Below are positions 29,249 to 39,388 of a stretch of 64,000 nt of DNA, piece by piece. Each line of letters opens with the position of its first letter. Position 1 is the stretch's first letter. The position numbers were made by a program, and so were the translations under genes. Source of the stretch: Cyanidiococcus yangmingshanensis (lineage: Eukaryota > Rhodophyta > Bangiophyceae > Cyanidiales > Cyanidiaceae); NCBI GenBank assembly GCA_013995675.1, contig VWRR01000001.1, forward strand, positions 372,001-436,000. The letters are read 5' to 3'. Below the pieces are notes generated by a model. The model worked only from the letters and a program-made list of their open reading frames with translations. It made no database searches and had not been told where the DNA came from.

Positions 29249-31015
29249 ATGAAGCTTGGCATTAAAACTTTTTCGATCGAGCCTTTCGATGGGCAGAAGA
29301 CTGGAACGAGTGGTTTGAGGAAAAAAGTCAAAGTGTTTCAACAGCCTGGGTATCTAGAGGCCTTTGTTCAGTCGATCTTCTTCGCTTTGCCAGAGATTCC
29401 AGGTTCGGGTTTCGATGATGGCGCCAATGACCAGCCAGTCCTGGTACTTGGAGGTGACGGAAGGTATTTTAACAAGGAGGCAATTCGCACGATCCTTCGC
29501 CTAGCTGCAGCCAACAAAGTAAAAAAGGTGCTTGTGGGGCAGCAAGGTTTGTTGTGTACACCGGCTGTTAGTGCAATCATTCGCGAAAGGAAGCTTACCG
29601 GTGGAATCATTTTGACTGCTTCTCATAACCCTGGTGGGCCAAACGCGGACTTTGGCATCAAGTACAACACGAGAGATGGCGGCCCTGCTCCCGAGTCATA
29701 CACGGATGTGTTCTACCAATGGACCCGTCGCATCAAGGAGTATCGGATTGCAGTGGATCTGGACTCGCAGGATCAGGATCCTTTCGCTTGTGTGTCCCTG
29801 GATCGCCCGCAAGTCTATGAATTCCCCATGCAAGAGAACGACAGCAACTTCACCATTGAGGTGATTGACTCTGCGAATGATTATGTAAGCCTGCTTCAGA
29901 GGATATTTGATTTTGGTTTACTAAGGCAGCTCTTCCAACGCAGCGATTTCTCGATGCTTTTTGACGCGCTGCATGGCGTAACTGGCCCGTATGGCAAACG
30001 TATTTTTGTGGATGAACTTGGCGCGCCCATGGATTGGCTTCGAAACTGTCACCCGCTGGAAGATTTCGGCGGCGGACACCCTGATCCCAACCTCGTCTAT
30101 GCTGCAGAACTGGTTTCATGCTGCGATCCAAAGGAGAATGCCAATGCACCGGAGTTTGGGGCCGCGTCAGACGGCGATGGCGACCGCAACATGATCCTAG
30201 GGCGGGGCTTCTTTGTGACCCCAAGTGATTCGCTAGCGGTGATCGTCGCAAACGCTAGTGATGCTATACCCTACTTTCGGAATGGACGCCTTGTTGGTGT
30301 TGCAAGGTCCATGCCGACCGCAAGCGCTGTTGATAAAGTAGCTGCGAAGGAAAATCTGAATTTTTTTGAGACCCCAACCGGATGGAAATATTTCTCGAAC
30401 CTTTTGTCTACAGGTAAGGCACAAATTTGTGGAGAAGAATCCTTTGGCACATCAAGCGATCATATAAGAGAAAAGGACGGTCTTTGGGCAATCCTCTGCT
30501 GGCTTTCGATTCTGGCGTATCGGAATGTTGGGAAAACTCCCGTCGGCTCGTTTATCGGGGTGCAACAACTAGTAGAGGAGCACTGGAAAATCTACGGCAG
30601 GAATTTCTTCACTCGCTATGACTACGAAGAATGTGATGCCACGGCTGCAGGCAATATGATGAGTGGATTACTGCAGTACCAAGAGCATGGCGACTACTCA
30701 TCACTGGAAAAAGTCGTCGGGCAGCCAGTTATTGTTGCCGATGATTTCACGTATAAGGATCCTGTTGACGGGAGCATTGCCAAGAACCAGGGCATACGCT
30801 TTGTCTTCGCGGATGGATCAAGAATTATTTTCCGCTTGAGTGGAACGGGCAGCACCGGCGCAACCATTCGAATGTATATCGAAAAATATGAGACGAATCC
30901 ATCCAAGATATTCGCTGACGCCGCGGAGACTCTGAGCGACCTCATTCACGTCGCACTTGATGTGAGCCGCCTAGAAGCTTTTACCGGTCGCACAGCGCCG
31001 ACCGTCATCACTTGA
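29249..31015 (+). CDS. PGM: Phosphoglucomutase (alpha-D-glucose)
   Basis: Interconverts glucose 1-phosphate and glucose 6-phosphate, linking storage glucan and glycolysis. The 588 residues carry all active-site loops: TASHNPGG with the phosphoserine (about 121-128), metal loop DGDGDR (about 308-313), sugar-binding GEESFG (about 395-400) and the phosphate-binding RLSGTGSTGA near the C terminus. The N terminus begins at the conserved GTSGLRKKV with only a short leader, so this looks like the cytosolic form. Length agrees with eukaryotic PGM (about 560-600). Single exon; ATG 29249 fits the family start. Confidence 0.95.
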   Translation: MKLGIKTFSIEPFDGQKTGTSGLRKKVKVFQQPGYLEAFVQSIFFALPEIPGSGFDDGANDQPVLVLGGDGRYFNKEAIRTILRLAAANKVKKVLVGQQGLLCTPAVSAIIRERKLTGGIILTASHNPGGPNADFGIKYNTRDGGPAPESYTDVFYQWTRRIKEYRIAVDLDSQDQDPFACVSLDRPQVYEFPMQENDSNFTIEVIDSANDYVSLLQRIFDFGLLRQLFQRSDFSMLFDALHGVTGPYGKRIFVDELGAPMDWLRNCHPLEDFGGGHPDPNLVYAAELVSCCDPKENANAPEFGAASDGDGDRNMILGRGFFVTPSDSLAVIVANASDAIPYFRNGRLVGVARSMPTASAVDKVAAKENLNFFETPTGWKYFSNLLSTGKAQICGEESFGTSSDHIREKDGLWAILCWLSILAYRNVGKTPVGSFIGVQQLVEEHWKIYGRNFFTRYDYEECDATAAGNMMSGLLQYQEHGDYSSLEKVVGQPVIVADDFTYKDPVDGSIAKNQGIRFVFADGSRIIFRLSGTGSTGATIRMYIEKYETNPSKIFADAAETLSDLIHVALDVSRLEAFTGRTAPTVIT

Positions 31016-31719
31016 AGAGCACGAGGAATGCTTCGATGAATGACGTGGTTGGCACTCTGGATTGCACACGAAAATCTTTCATACGTGGTGTCTTGGAGGC
31101 TCTGCAATATGTAGCCTGGTCTGCCATTTACACGAACGCATCCCAGACTAACGCAAATTCGGTCAAAACCACTTTCGGATAGAATACGTTGGCAAACTTT
31201 AAACAAGGGCCAGTCAGAATCTCTGCGTGAGTGCAAAACGGGTGATGTTCAATCAACAATTTGGCGCTTATCACCAAATCCTTTCAAGCAAGTGATAGCT
31301 GCTTTTGATGATGTGCATCTCCAGATTTGTCCCAGAAAATTTCAAAACTGGCTACTATCGGGTCGAACTTTGACTAATGCCGAAGTCGCATCCTCTGATT
31401 TTGCAGAAGAGTCAGCCGATTTGGAGTTCGAAGTCAAGACGATCTTCAGAACTGTGTTTCTCTGCTGAAATCTGGGAGCAGACGCCGAAAGAACACCTGG
31501 CAGACACCTAGTGTCCGACACTTGGAAAAAATCCTGTTTGCTTCGGATGGCGATGAGCAGCTGCGCGCCACACTTCAGGGTCTTCGTCGTCATCGAGATC
31601 CGACGATTAGGTTTAAGTGTATCTCGCTGCACTCGAAGGCGTCGTTTTCTTAGTGACTTTTGTTTCGGCTTTGCAAGGAACCGCTGCAGAAATAGTTACA
31701 CGAACCTTTTGGCGCAAAT
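31016..31719. other. Intergenic region, nothing recognised
   Basis: About 0.7 kb between two genes on the plus strand. Only short frames without family resemblance were seen, on both strands. It should contain the MED6 promoter. Confidence 0.45.
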
Positions 31720-32301
31720 ATGACGGAGCGAGTTGCCCCGCCTGGAGTTTCGGGGCCCCAGATCGAGAAACTTTCTCACGTTGTATGGAGCGATCCGCTG
31801 TGGCTCGCATACAATCAGATCACTCGAGAAAATGTTTTGTCCTACTTCTGTCGTTCGCCGTTTTATGATTCTTCTTGCAATAATGAGCTCGTCCGCATGC
31901 AGCTTGACCCTCAGAATCAGGGAGGAAACTTGTCTTTCACACCGCGAGAGGAGCGTCTGTTACGGGGCATGCAGGGTTTAGAGTTCGTCCCTGAGCGCCC
32001 GAGCAACGACAGTGATCTTTTTATTATTCGTCGGCAAGTCCGGTACTCTCCTGAGGAGGCTCACGTCACAAATGTATATTATGTGTTACATGGAAGTATA
32101 TACGAGACACCGTGTTTCGCTACCGTGATGCTCGTTCGTCTTTTACAGAGCACGAATTTTCTGCTCAGTTCGCTGACTGAACTATATGATCTAGAAAACT
32201 CATCAACGCCCTTTGGAGGCGGTTCCAAAGAGTCCGCTAGTGGAAGCGACTTGACTCTGAGATTGTTGATGCGCGCTCAGAGTCGCAGCTGGGATTTATA
32301 G
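31720..32301 (+). CDS. MED6: Mediator complex subunit 6
   Basis: Subunit of the Mediator head module, which links activators to RNA polymerase II. The 193-residue protein matches the MED6 pattern throughout: WLAYNQIT, ENVLSYF, SPFYDSSCNNE (the most diagnostic block, about residues 46-56), MQGLEFV, LFIIRRQVR and YYVLHGSIYETP. The C-terminal tail is short compared with animal MED6 (about 245). Single exon. Confidence 0.93.
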   Translation: MTERVAPPGVSGPQIEKLSHVVWSDPLWLAYNQITRENVLSYFCRSPFYDSSCNNELVRMQLDPQNQGGNLSFTPREERLLRGMQGLEFVPERPSNDSDLFIIRRQVRYSPEEAHVTNVYYVLHGSIYETPCFATVMLVRLLQSTNFLLSSLTELYDLENSSTPFGGGSKESASGSDLTLRLLMRAQSRSWDL

Positions 32302-33769
32302 AGTAGCGTATCTCGACTTGTATGACGCGGCGAGATAATACCGTGCTGTTCAAGCTCCCATTAACGCGGCATGCCCACAAGATAGAGCCGTCGATGACAG
32401 CGTCAATTGTGCCTAGTAAACAACCGTCAGATGTGTACAATTGGAAAGCTTCACAAACTCTTTTCTAGGAAGACACTCCCCCGTATAAACGCGAAGCGCA
32501 TTTCTTTCCGTTCCGACAATTTAACGGGAAAGTGTTATTATCCGTAGCCGGAGATCACACAGCATAAGAACGTTAACATCAACAGGTTCCATCCCATACG
32601 CAAGAACATAGCGTACAAACATCGGTTCGAACCTCTTGACAGCATGGTAGACTTTGCTGCTCGAGGCTTGCGGAAAGGTCTCACCACTCTGAAAATTTTC
32701 AACATATCTAAGCGAGGCTGCGTCGAAGTAAGACAAGCTTTTGTACTGTTTTTCGATAATCGTTCATGCAGCTGAATGCCATCGAGGTTTGACGCGGTGT
32801 TCCCCAAAGGAAACAACACACTTTCGGTTTGTCTTCACACTCGATAGTCAGAGCCGTTAGCGACGATGATTTCATTACTTGACGCTTCAATGCTTTTGGG
32901 TCATTCATAGAAATCTTGAAAAAGCCCACGGTTCCTTCGCGCAACCGTAAATCGTCGCAGGAAGAAACAAAGCGTTGACAATGCACATTACCCCTGTGTT
33001 ATTGTCCAGGTATGGGTTTCAACAAAAACGAGGAGGATTCAAGTGAAAGCCCACGAGGTCTCGAATACGATCCAGTCAGTATTTTATGTAAATTGATGAA
33101 GAACTTTCCAATCAACGCAACCAGATATCGAGTAGAGGACTCCGCTGGTTTCTTCGTGATTATTCTCAGTACCCATCCGACATAATTGTACGCGCTCGCA
33201 AATCAGAGGCGCGCATCCACTGTCAGCTGGACGACCAGCGCATCAGCACAGAGGCCTGCGGGCTGACAAACCACGCCGCCGGACAGCAGCCCAGATCGAA
33301 TCGGCACCGACGGTCGCGCGCGCCACTGGTGGCCGCGCACGAGAACGCAGGCGGCCGGTTTCTTCACCGCCATGTCCCCTCGGCGATAGCGCATTCGGGT
33401 TCCGGGCGGAGACGCGACATGCGATACGCATTCCACTGCTTGCCGGGCCAGATAGAACTCGTTTCGGGACGACCAGTCCACTGAACTTGTTTGTCTGGAG
33501 CTTATTTCTCTTTCAGCGTGCTGGAACCCTGGGCAACTTGGGTGCCCTGCCACCGATAAAGCGGCGCTGGAGCATACACGCGTTATCCAACGCAGTCTGT
33601 AGCTTGTTTTTATTTCGTCAACGTTTTCAAGTTAGGTGGCTCTAGGGCGCGCTAGTTTTGGTTTGCGAGCTCTGGTTCGCTTGATGGCAGGAGCCAGGGG
33701 TTGTTGGTCTCTGCTACCGCTGCCGCTGCCGCTGCCGCCGCTGCGATTAGCTGGGCAAGCACTCGGAAC
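32302..33769. other. Intergenic region upstream of the SPX-RING gene
   Basis: About 1.5 kb without a supportable gene. A GC-rich island at about 33.2-33.5 kb with open minus-strand frames resembles no family. Just before the SPX start, the frame of that gene is open upstream but has no ATG. A GC-trinucleotide run lies in this leader. Confidence 0.4.
33718..33746 (+). repeat. CCG/CTG trinucleotide run before SPX-RING start
   Basis: An imperfect run of GCC and GCT triplets about 25-50 bases upstream of the ATG at 33770. In the SPX frame it would read as poly-alanine, but no ATG precedes it, so it is best placed in the 5' leader. Confidence 0.6.
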
Positions 33770-36016
33770 ATGAAGTACGGCCACCGCCTTCGGGCCTTCT
33801 CGGAAGTGTTTGACGGGTCGGACCGTGCGCAGCGCAGAACTCTCCCGACCAGAGTCTTCGCTGACGCCAACGCTGGCCCCGCAGCCTCGACCCAGCCGCT
33901 GCACGACGGGGGTGTAACCAGGCGTGGTGCCAGCGTTGGCGTCAGCGAAGACTCTGGCCGGGAGAGTTCTGCAGGTTACGAGACCTCCGCCTCGTCGGGC
34001 GGTGGCAGTGTTTCTCAGCGCTCGCTTTCACCTATCCCGGTGGATGAGCACAGTTCCGAGGGAGCTCCTCAAATTCAGGATCTTGTGGTTGGCCCTCGAG
34101 CACCGCCGTCGCAACTCGCAGACTTGCGCACGGAACTTTGCGAGCGTTACCGAAGCCTCTATGCTATGTACAAATCGGGGAAGAGCGCCGTTCGGTGCAT
34201 TCGCGCAGCACTCGAAGCGCATCCGTGCAAGGCGCGAACTCGTTCAGCTGCGGCGCCTGGGGTCTCCGGAAGACGCGCAAGACACCTCCAAACACTGGCC
34301 CGCACCTTGAACACAAGTCAAGTACCGTTGGCTCTGGAACGAGTTTTCGATGGGGTCTGGAGCTTTTTCGATGCGATCCTGAGGGAAATAGCAGCACTAC
34401 TTGAGCTGTTCACGGAGCGCACGGCGGATCTGGAGGATCGACTGATGCGGTTGCGTGCGCTCGGGTCTTCTGGCGGCGTGCGGAGTGCCCTCGAACTTGG
34501 CGCCGAGGCGGAGCAGGTTCTGGTTTGTCTGCAGATTGGTCAAGTTGCGATTGGCAAAATTCTGAAGAAATTCATCAAAGTGCTTGCCTGGATTGATGTG
34601 AGCGACGCGGAAGGAGATAGTTCATCGGCGTCCGTTGATCGGAGCCACCAAGGCGCTGCTGATGGATTCGGCGCTAGCGAGAGCGGATACAGCTCTACGA
34701 CGACGACTGCCAGATCAAGTGGCACTTGTGCGGACGCGGAGAGCGCCATTCATGTGATTGGTGGATCTCGCAGCGCCGAACCAGCACGGTCGACGGGCCA
34801 CGTAGCTTTGCATCTCCGGCAGACTGTCCATCTGGCGATGCGCACGTCGTTGGCGGCTGCGATGGCTGTTGAGGTGCCGGAGGACGCTTCCCTTTTTGAG
34901 CTGGTTACGCAGCTGCGGCGGTACCTCGTTCATCAGCCGTTCGTCTGTGACCACAAGCGGCTTAGTTTTCTGGTGGAACTGCGGCACCGCAAGGACTGCG
35001 CAGTCCTGGCTCTGTATCGCGCGTCCAAGCGAGCGGGACTGCCTTCGAGCAGGGCAGGGTCGTCCGGTCCATGTGGCCAGGTCTCGAGCGGTGCTGCGAT
35101 GGATTCCGAGGCCTCCACAGAGAAGAGGAATGAGCGGGCGCTTGGGGCGCTGTCGCTGCTACGTCTCGTTCTCGATGGTGATGCACCTTCCTGTGCCCCT
35201 GAGTCCGCTGCGAGTGTGAATTCGGCTGCTGTGCGTCCCAGTGCCCGTGTACGACCGTTTGTAGAGGAGTGTCGCAGCATGGCCCGCGAGCTCGAAGCAG
35301 AGCTGGCATCCGGCGAGGCGACATGGGACCCGGCGTCGCCCTACGAGGTTGCGACCCGTTTTTATCTGGCAAACACGACCTCGAGCGAGCCAGCGACCAC
35401 AATCGAGGCAGTTTATCGAGCTGCACGCGCCGTGCCTCTTTATTTTGTTTGTCCAATATGTCTGGATATGCTGTTTGAAACAACAGAGTTGGCTTGTCGC
35501 CATCGGTTCTGCACGCCCTGCGTTATGGAGGCGCGTTTCTCTGCCGAGGTTCAAGGGGCTCGCTTTCGATGCCCTCTGTGCCAGGCGGATATGGCGCGTC
35601 GCCACTGCTGCGATCCGGTGGACATGGAAAACGCCACAGCAGCGAGCCGGGCCTCTGTTGTTGACGACTCTGGAACAAGCGTTGCCATGGAGTCAAAATC
35701 CGTTGTAGAAACGACCTCTTTGACCCGCTCGAGCGAACGTCGTGCCGTTTCGGTGGATGAACTGCTGCGCGCGGCGTTTCCCGATCAGTGGCGTCTGCGA
35801 GAGCGGCAGATGCGATCGATGCGCTCGCTCCTGGAGCAAAGACGACGTTTCCGTGAGCGGCTGAAGCAGCTGGATGCAGACAAGTCCCGCTCTGGGGGTC
35901 CTGAATCACGGAGCAAGCCATCTGTATCGATTTGCGGCTGTTTCGGGGAGCGTCCTCGGTCGAAGCCGCAATCGTTGCCTTCGCGTCAGCATGCCCATGG
36001 CTCCCGAGATAGATGA
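33770..36016 (+). CDS. SPX-RING ubiquitin ligase, NLA-like
   Basis: A 748-residue protein with an SPX domain in front and a RING finger near the end. This is the architecture of plant NLA/BAH1, which senses inositol pyrophosphate and phosphate status and ubiquitinates phosphate transporters. The ATG at 33770 is chosen because SPX domains start with M-K-F/Y-G (here MKYGHRL). Later SPX elements are helices around residues 115-230 and the lysine cluster KILKKFIK (about 262-270). The RING (about 561-610) has the C3HC4 pattern: CPICL, CRHRFC, CxxC and CPLC. Ser-rich, low-complexity linkers separate the parts, and an insert after residue 20 contains a long inverted repeat. The tail is basic. Substrate and regulation are inferred from the plant family. 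Confidence 0.82.
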   Translation: MKYGHRLRAFSEVFDGSDRAQRRTLPTRVFADANAGPAASTQPLHDGGVTRRGASVGVSEDSGRESSAGYETSASSGGGSVSQRSLSPIPVDEHSSEGAPQIQDLVVGPRAPPSQLADLRTELCERYRSLYAMYKSGKSAVRCIRAALEAHPCKARTRSAAAPGVSGRRARHLQTLARTLNTSQVPLALERVFDGVWSFFDAILREIAALLELFTERTADLEDRLMRLRALGSSGGVRSALELGAEAEQVLVCLQIGQVAIGKILKKFIKVLAWIDVSDAEGDSSSASVDRSHQGAADGFGASESGYSSTTTTARSSGTCADAESAIHVIGGSRSAEPARSTGHVALHLRQTVHLAMRTSLAAAMAVEVPEDASLFELVTQLRRYLVHQPFVCDHKRLSFLVELRHRKDCAVLALYRASKRAGLPSSRAGSSGPCGQVSSGAAMDSEASTEKRNERALGALSLLRLVLDGDAPSCAPESAASVNSAAVRPSARVRPFVEECRSMARELEAELASGEATWDPASPYEVATRFYLANTTSSEPATTIEAVYRAARAVPLYFVCPICLDMLFETTELACRHRFCTPCVMEARFSAEVQGARFRCPLCQADMARRHCCDPVDMENATAASRASVVDDSGTSVAMESKSVVETTSLTRSSERRAVSVDELLRAAFPDQWRLRERQMRSMRSLLEQRRRFRERLKQLDADKSRSGGPESRSKPSVSICGCFGERPRSKPQSLPSRQHAHGSRDR
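33834..33972. repeat. 44-base inverted repeat inside the SPX-RING coding region
   Basis: The arms 33834-33877 and 33929-33972 are reverse complements with one mismatch (A against G) and enclose a 51-base loop. Both arms are read in the coding frame, so the protein carries two unrelated peptides from the same DNA read in opposite directions. The site falls in the variable linker between the first SPX residues and the main SPX helices, where extra length may be tolerated. Confidence 0.9.
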
Positions 36017-37389
36017 TGCTGTTTCGGTGGCCGAAACGAAACCGAACTTGGCTAGCTCGGCTGGCGAAGAGGTCGCGCTGCATCCACTTAGGGATCGAGA
36101 GCGACCTCGTTCTGGCTGTAGCGTCGTGTGACAGGGTCTGCTAGCTCGGAGGGATTCAATTCAAGCGGGTACCCGAGCTGAGCTGAACGCTCTCATCGCG
36201 CAGAAAGTTCCAGCCCGTGCGCAGTGCGCCACAGTTCGGCGGTTTCGATGCAGCGCGATATGGTATCAGGAGGGGCGCAATTCTCCCGGAGGCGATTCGC
36301 CTCGGATGGCAGGTCGAATCAGTTGTCGATTTGCTGCGATGAGCTCCGGAGGTGGCCCAGAGGCGCTCGCAACGACGCGATATATTTTATTTTTCGCCCA
36401 AGACCTGGACACGAAGCGTCTCCATATGAAATCCGTTTTGTGACAGCGAGTCGGCGGCGACTGAATCTAGATCGAGTCTGGAGAGCTCGCGTCTCAAGGC
36501 CGATGCCATGCCTCTGGTCGAATGCATGTGACTAGCTCGCTGCAGCGCATGAGTCCTGCTCTGGAGACACCTAGGCGGTGCCATTTGATACTGGCGGACT
36601 CGGCGATGACGTTGGTATCAACGACGTGAGGATGCCTGTGTCGAGATGAGGTCGCACTCAGCCTAGGGGCAACGTCTGCACGACAGGCGGCGCCCTTGCT
36701 GAACACTAGATGAGGTTGCCGTTGCCTCTTCTCATTGCGCCTCGAGGTCAGACGTCTTAATGAGTAGGAACGGAGCAGGCGGGTCGTTTTTCAAGCTCGG
36801 ATGCGCTGATCGCCTCTTGTAACCCGGGTGGAGAGCGTCGCGGGACGAGCGCCCACGTGGAGGTTGCTGCCTATGAGCAATGCGTACTGTCGATTGAGGC
36901 ACTCGTGGGCTCTTCGTGAAAGTTTCGGTGAATCCAATCGTCTGATACGGTGTATTGGGCAGTATAAACGGCCCGAACCACTCCGAAATGCTGCGCCTGC
37001 GTTCCCACAGGGGCTATCGTTGGTTACTGTTTGTGACATGTTAGTTCATGGGCTATGTAGGGACTTTGTTTGTCACGCTTGGTTGTTCAGGACGTGAGAC
37101 GTCTCTCTATGCTGCGTACTCAGGAGTTTTGATTATCTTCTGTGAAATTATGGGTACCTTTTGTGATTCGGCGAACCTCGAATCTGCCGGTTTAACCGGG
37201 AGTGAAAACCGATTGATCGCTCGGCGCAAAACGTGTTTCCCGGAAGACACTGGACATAGTTGCACATGAATACCCATAAATGGTCACGACATGATTTTTC
37301 GCAAGAGACGCTGAAGCGGACTGAGTTGCGGTCTCACTCGTGAAATATCTTTCAAGGACGCCTCTGGTTCTCGTGAGCTCAGCGTTAAT
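36017..37389. other. Intergenic region, nothing recognised
   Basis: About 1.4 kb between SPX-RING and PGRL1. Short minus-strand frames near 36.4-36.7 and 36.8-37.04 kb have protein-like composition but match nothing I know, and they may be remnants. The PGRL1 promoter should lie at the right end. Confidence 0.4.
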
Positions 37390-38382
37390 ATGTTCGTAAA
37401 CCTCATCAGGTGTGGTGCGTCTACACGTCGCAAAATCTTTCAGCAGCGCTACTTCTGTGGAGGCAGGTTTAACGGTCTGTCTTCAGCGAAACGTTCAGTT
37501 CTGAGGGTCTCGAAGCTAAGCCGTCGCTCGTACCTGCTGGCTGGTATGGAAAAGCAAACAGAGACAGAGGATTCAGCAGCCAATAGTGAGGGCTCACACG
37601 ACGACGGCGGTCTTCCAGGTTACAGTAGCTTGGATCCTCGAACGGGAAAAAAGAAAGAACTTAGTCTTGGAGAGAAGGAACGACTCTACCTTGAGGCAGT
37701 TTACGCGTACTACAACGGGAAACCGATCCTGAGCAACGACGAGTTCAGCCTACTCAAAGAAGACTTACAGTGGAACGGGTCACAGGTAGTCATGATGAAC
37801 CGCGAAGAACAAAAGTTTCTGAACGCTGCTCAGGCGTATTATAACGGTAAGCCGATTATGAGTGACGAGGAGTTCGACAAGTTGAAGGAGCGCTTACGCG
37901 CACAGGGCTCGCAAATTGCGCTGCAGCAGGGTCCGCGCTGCAATGTTGAAACGGGCGTGTGTTATAGCGATTGTCAAGTGGATAGTCTACGCCAGGCAAT
38001 CCTTTATGCACCAGCTGCCGGTATCGGCGCACTCCTCTGGGCAGGCCTGAGTTTCGAACTGACACCTCTTCGACATGTGAATCCAGTTTGGAATCTTCTC
38101 ATTGGTTCACCAGTCATATTCGGATGTGCGCAGATCCTTACCGGAGTTGTCCTTCAAAAAGAGCCGCAAATATTGGTCGGTGAGTGCCCAGCGTGTGGGT
38201 CAGAGCAGCGCGTGTTCTTCGGAGATATCCTTGGCGTTGAGGGATATCAGGACTTTGCGGAGCTGAAATGCGAACGTTGCAAAGCACAACTTCGTATGGA
38301 CCGGAAACGCATGAGACTGGAACAAATTCCGCGCATTCAAGGGCCCTCTATCAATCCAAAAGGTGAGAAAGCGCTAGCATAA
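37390..38382 (+). CDS. PGRL1: PGR5-like protein 1 (PGRL1), cyclic electron flow
   Basis: Thylakoid protein that, with PGR5, returns electrons from ferredoxin to plastoquinone around photosystem I. The 330 residues start with a basic, Ser-rich transit peptide (about 50). A tandem repeat of about 40 residues follows, with two copies of YYNGKPI-S-(D/N)EEF or close variants, a hallmark of PGRL1. A Cys motif CYSDC leads into two membrane spans (about 200-220 and 236-256). The C-terminal stromal part has CPACG (from about 266) and CERC (294-297), the conserved Cys pairs of the family. Single exon. PGR5 lies next on the same strand, 501 bases on. Confidence 0.92.
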   Translation: MFVNLIRCGASTRRKIFQQRYFCGGRFNGLSSAKRSVLRVSKLSRRSYLLAGMEKQTETEDSAANSEGSHDDGGLPGYSSLDPRTGKKKELSLGEKERLYLEAVYAYYNGKPILSNDEFSLLKEDLQWNGSQVVMMNREEQKFLNAAQAYYNGKPIMSDEEFDKLKERLRAQGSQIALQQGPRCNVETGVCYSDCQVDSLRQAILYAPAAGIGALLWAGLSFELTPLRHVNPVWNLLIGSPVIFGCAQILTGVVLQKEPQILVGECPACGSEQRVFFGDILGVEGYQDFAELKCERCKAQLRMDRKRMRLEQIPRIQGPSINPKGEKALA

Positions 38383-38883
38383 TTCTGCGAACCAGCATGA
38401 TTTCATCGAGCGATTCATTTAGTAGCAATAGGGACGATCACGTGGTTTCGCTCGGCTTTGCAACTATCGTCCGGGTCAGTGGTTTGAGCATGTGGGTGTA
38501 CCTCACGGAATTCTCCTGAAAGATGGTTTCCGACTCATAGCGGAAAATCGCAAAAAGAAGATAGCATTTCTCTAAAATGAGTATTACCTTATTTTTGTGG
38601 TCTCTAGATGCAATCTGGGACTATGATCAGCGGCCACTTTCGCAGGAATATCGGCCGATAGGGCATCCGTCGAGACAAGTGTCTGGCGCTGGCCGCTCGC
38701 GAATCCTAGGTAGCGCACGATCGCTCGCGGTCTCTTCGCGAAAGCTCGCAGGTCTTGCCGTCGTGCGGCCCATTGGACGGCGCGCATGCCAGAAAACCCT
38801 TCGTCAGCCTGGCAATCGTGTAGAGTACTTTGTCGAACTGGAGGCATCTCGTTGAACCGCCTCTATCACTGGGTGTTCACGGT
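38383..38883. other. Spacer between PGRL1 and PGR5
   Basis: A 501-base spacer. The left part is AT-rich and probably holds the PGRL1 3' end. The right part (about 38.62-38.83 kb) is GC-richer and carries an open minus-strand frame without family resemblance. The PGR5 promoter must be here if the two genes are transcribed separately. Confidence 0.4.
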
Positions 38884-39303
38884 ATGTCCCCAATTGCGTT
38901 TGTTCCCAACAACATTCTCGGAGTGAACGTCAGGAGTAAAGAACATTCTAGAAGTGTCTGTTGCAAAGACTTCGGGAACGACACTCACTTCTCGTTCGGA
39001 GGGGAGACCCGGACTCGAAGAGCTGGCCTATCACGCAAGGGCTTCGTGCTTTCACAACGGCGGCTCCCGAAAACAAGGCTGGTTATGGCATCGGGACAGG
39101 TGGGGATTTTCACGCCTGCTGTCATAGTGGTGCGTGCGATCATAGGGAAACAACGTTTTGAGAAGCTGCGTGGCAGAGGAATCGCGCTCCACTCTCAAGC
39201 GATCACCAACTTTTGCAAGTTTGCCGGGGTTGACTCCAGGGTTCGACAAGGTCTCATTCGTTTGGCAAAGGTTAATGGCGGGAGACTAGGTTTCCTCTCG
39301 TGA
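38884..39303 (+). CDS. PGR5: Proton gradient regulation 5 (PGR5)
   Basis: Small stromal/thylakoid protein needed for antimycin-sensitive cyclic electron flow and for building the proton gradient in excess light. The 139-residue precursor has a transit region of about 65 residues rich in Ser, Arg and hydroxylated residues. The highly conserved mature part then includes FTPAVIVVR, GKQRFEKLRG, IALHSQ-IT-FCK and RQGLIRLAK followed by GGRLGFLS. The length is close to plant PGR5 (about 130). The ATG at 38884 gives a plausible transit peptide, and no earlier ATG is in frame. The partner gene PGRL1 lies immediately upstream on the same strand. Confidence 0.94.
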   Translation: MSPIAFVPNNILGVNVRSKEHSRSVCCKDFGNDTHFSFGGETRTRRAGLSRKGFVLSQRRLPKTRLVMASGQVGIFTPAVIVVRAIIGKQRFEKLRGRGIALHSQAITNFCKFAGVDSRVRQGLIRLAKVNGGRLGFLS

Positions 39304-39388
39304 CCGGTTTTTGGGACACAGAACGGTCACATTTGGTGGTAACGACGTGGTTTCATTTGCAACCTAGGTGTCTATGAGCTTAGTCGCT

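Noticed and set aside
33701-33769. Poly-alanine N-terminal extension of the SPX-RING protein
   Set aside because: No ATG starts it, and SPX domains begin exactly at M-K-Y-G as encoded at 33770.
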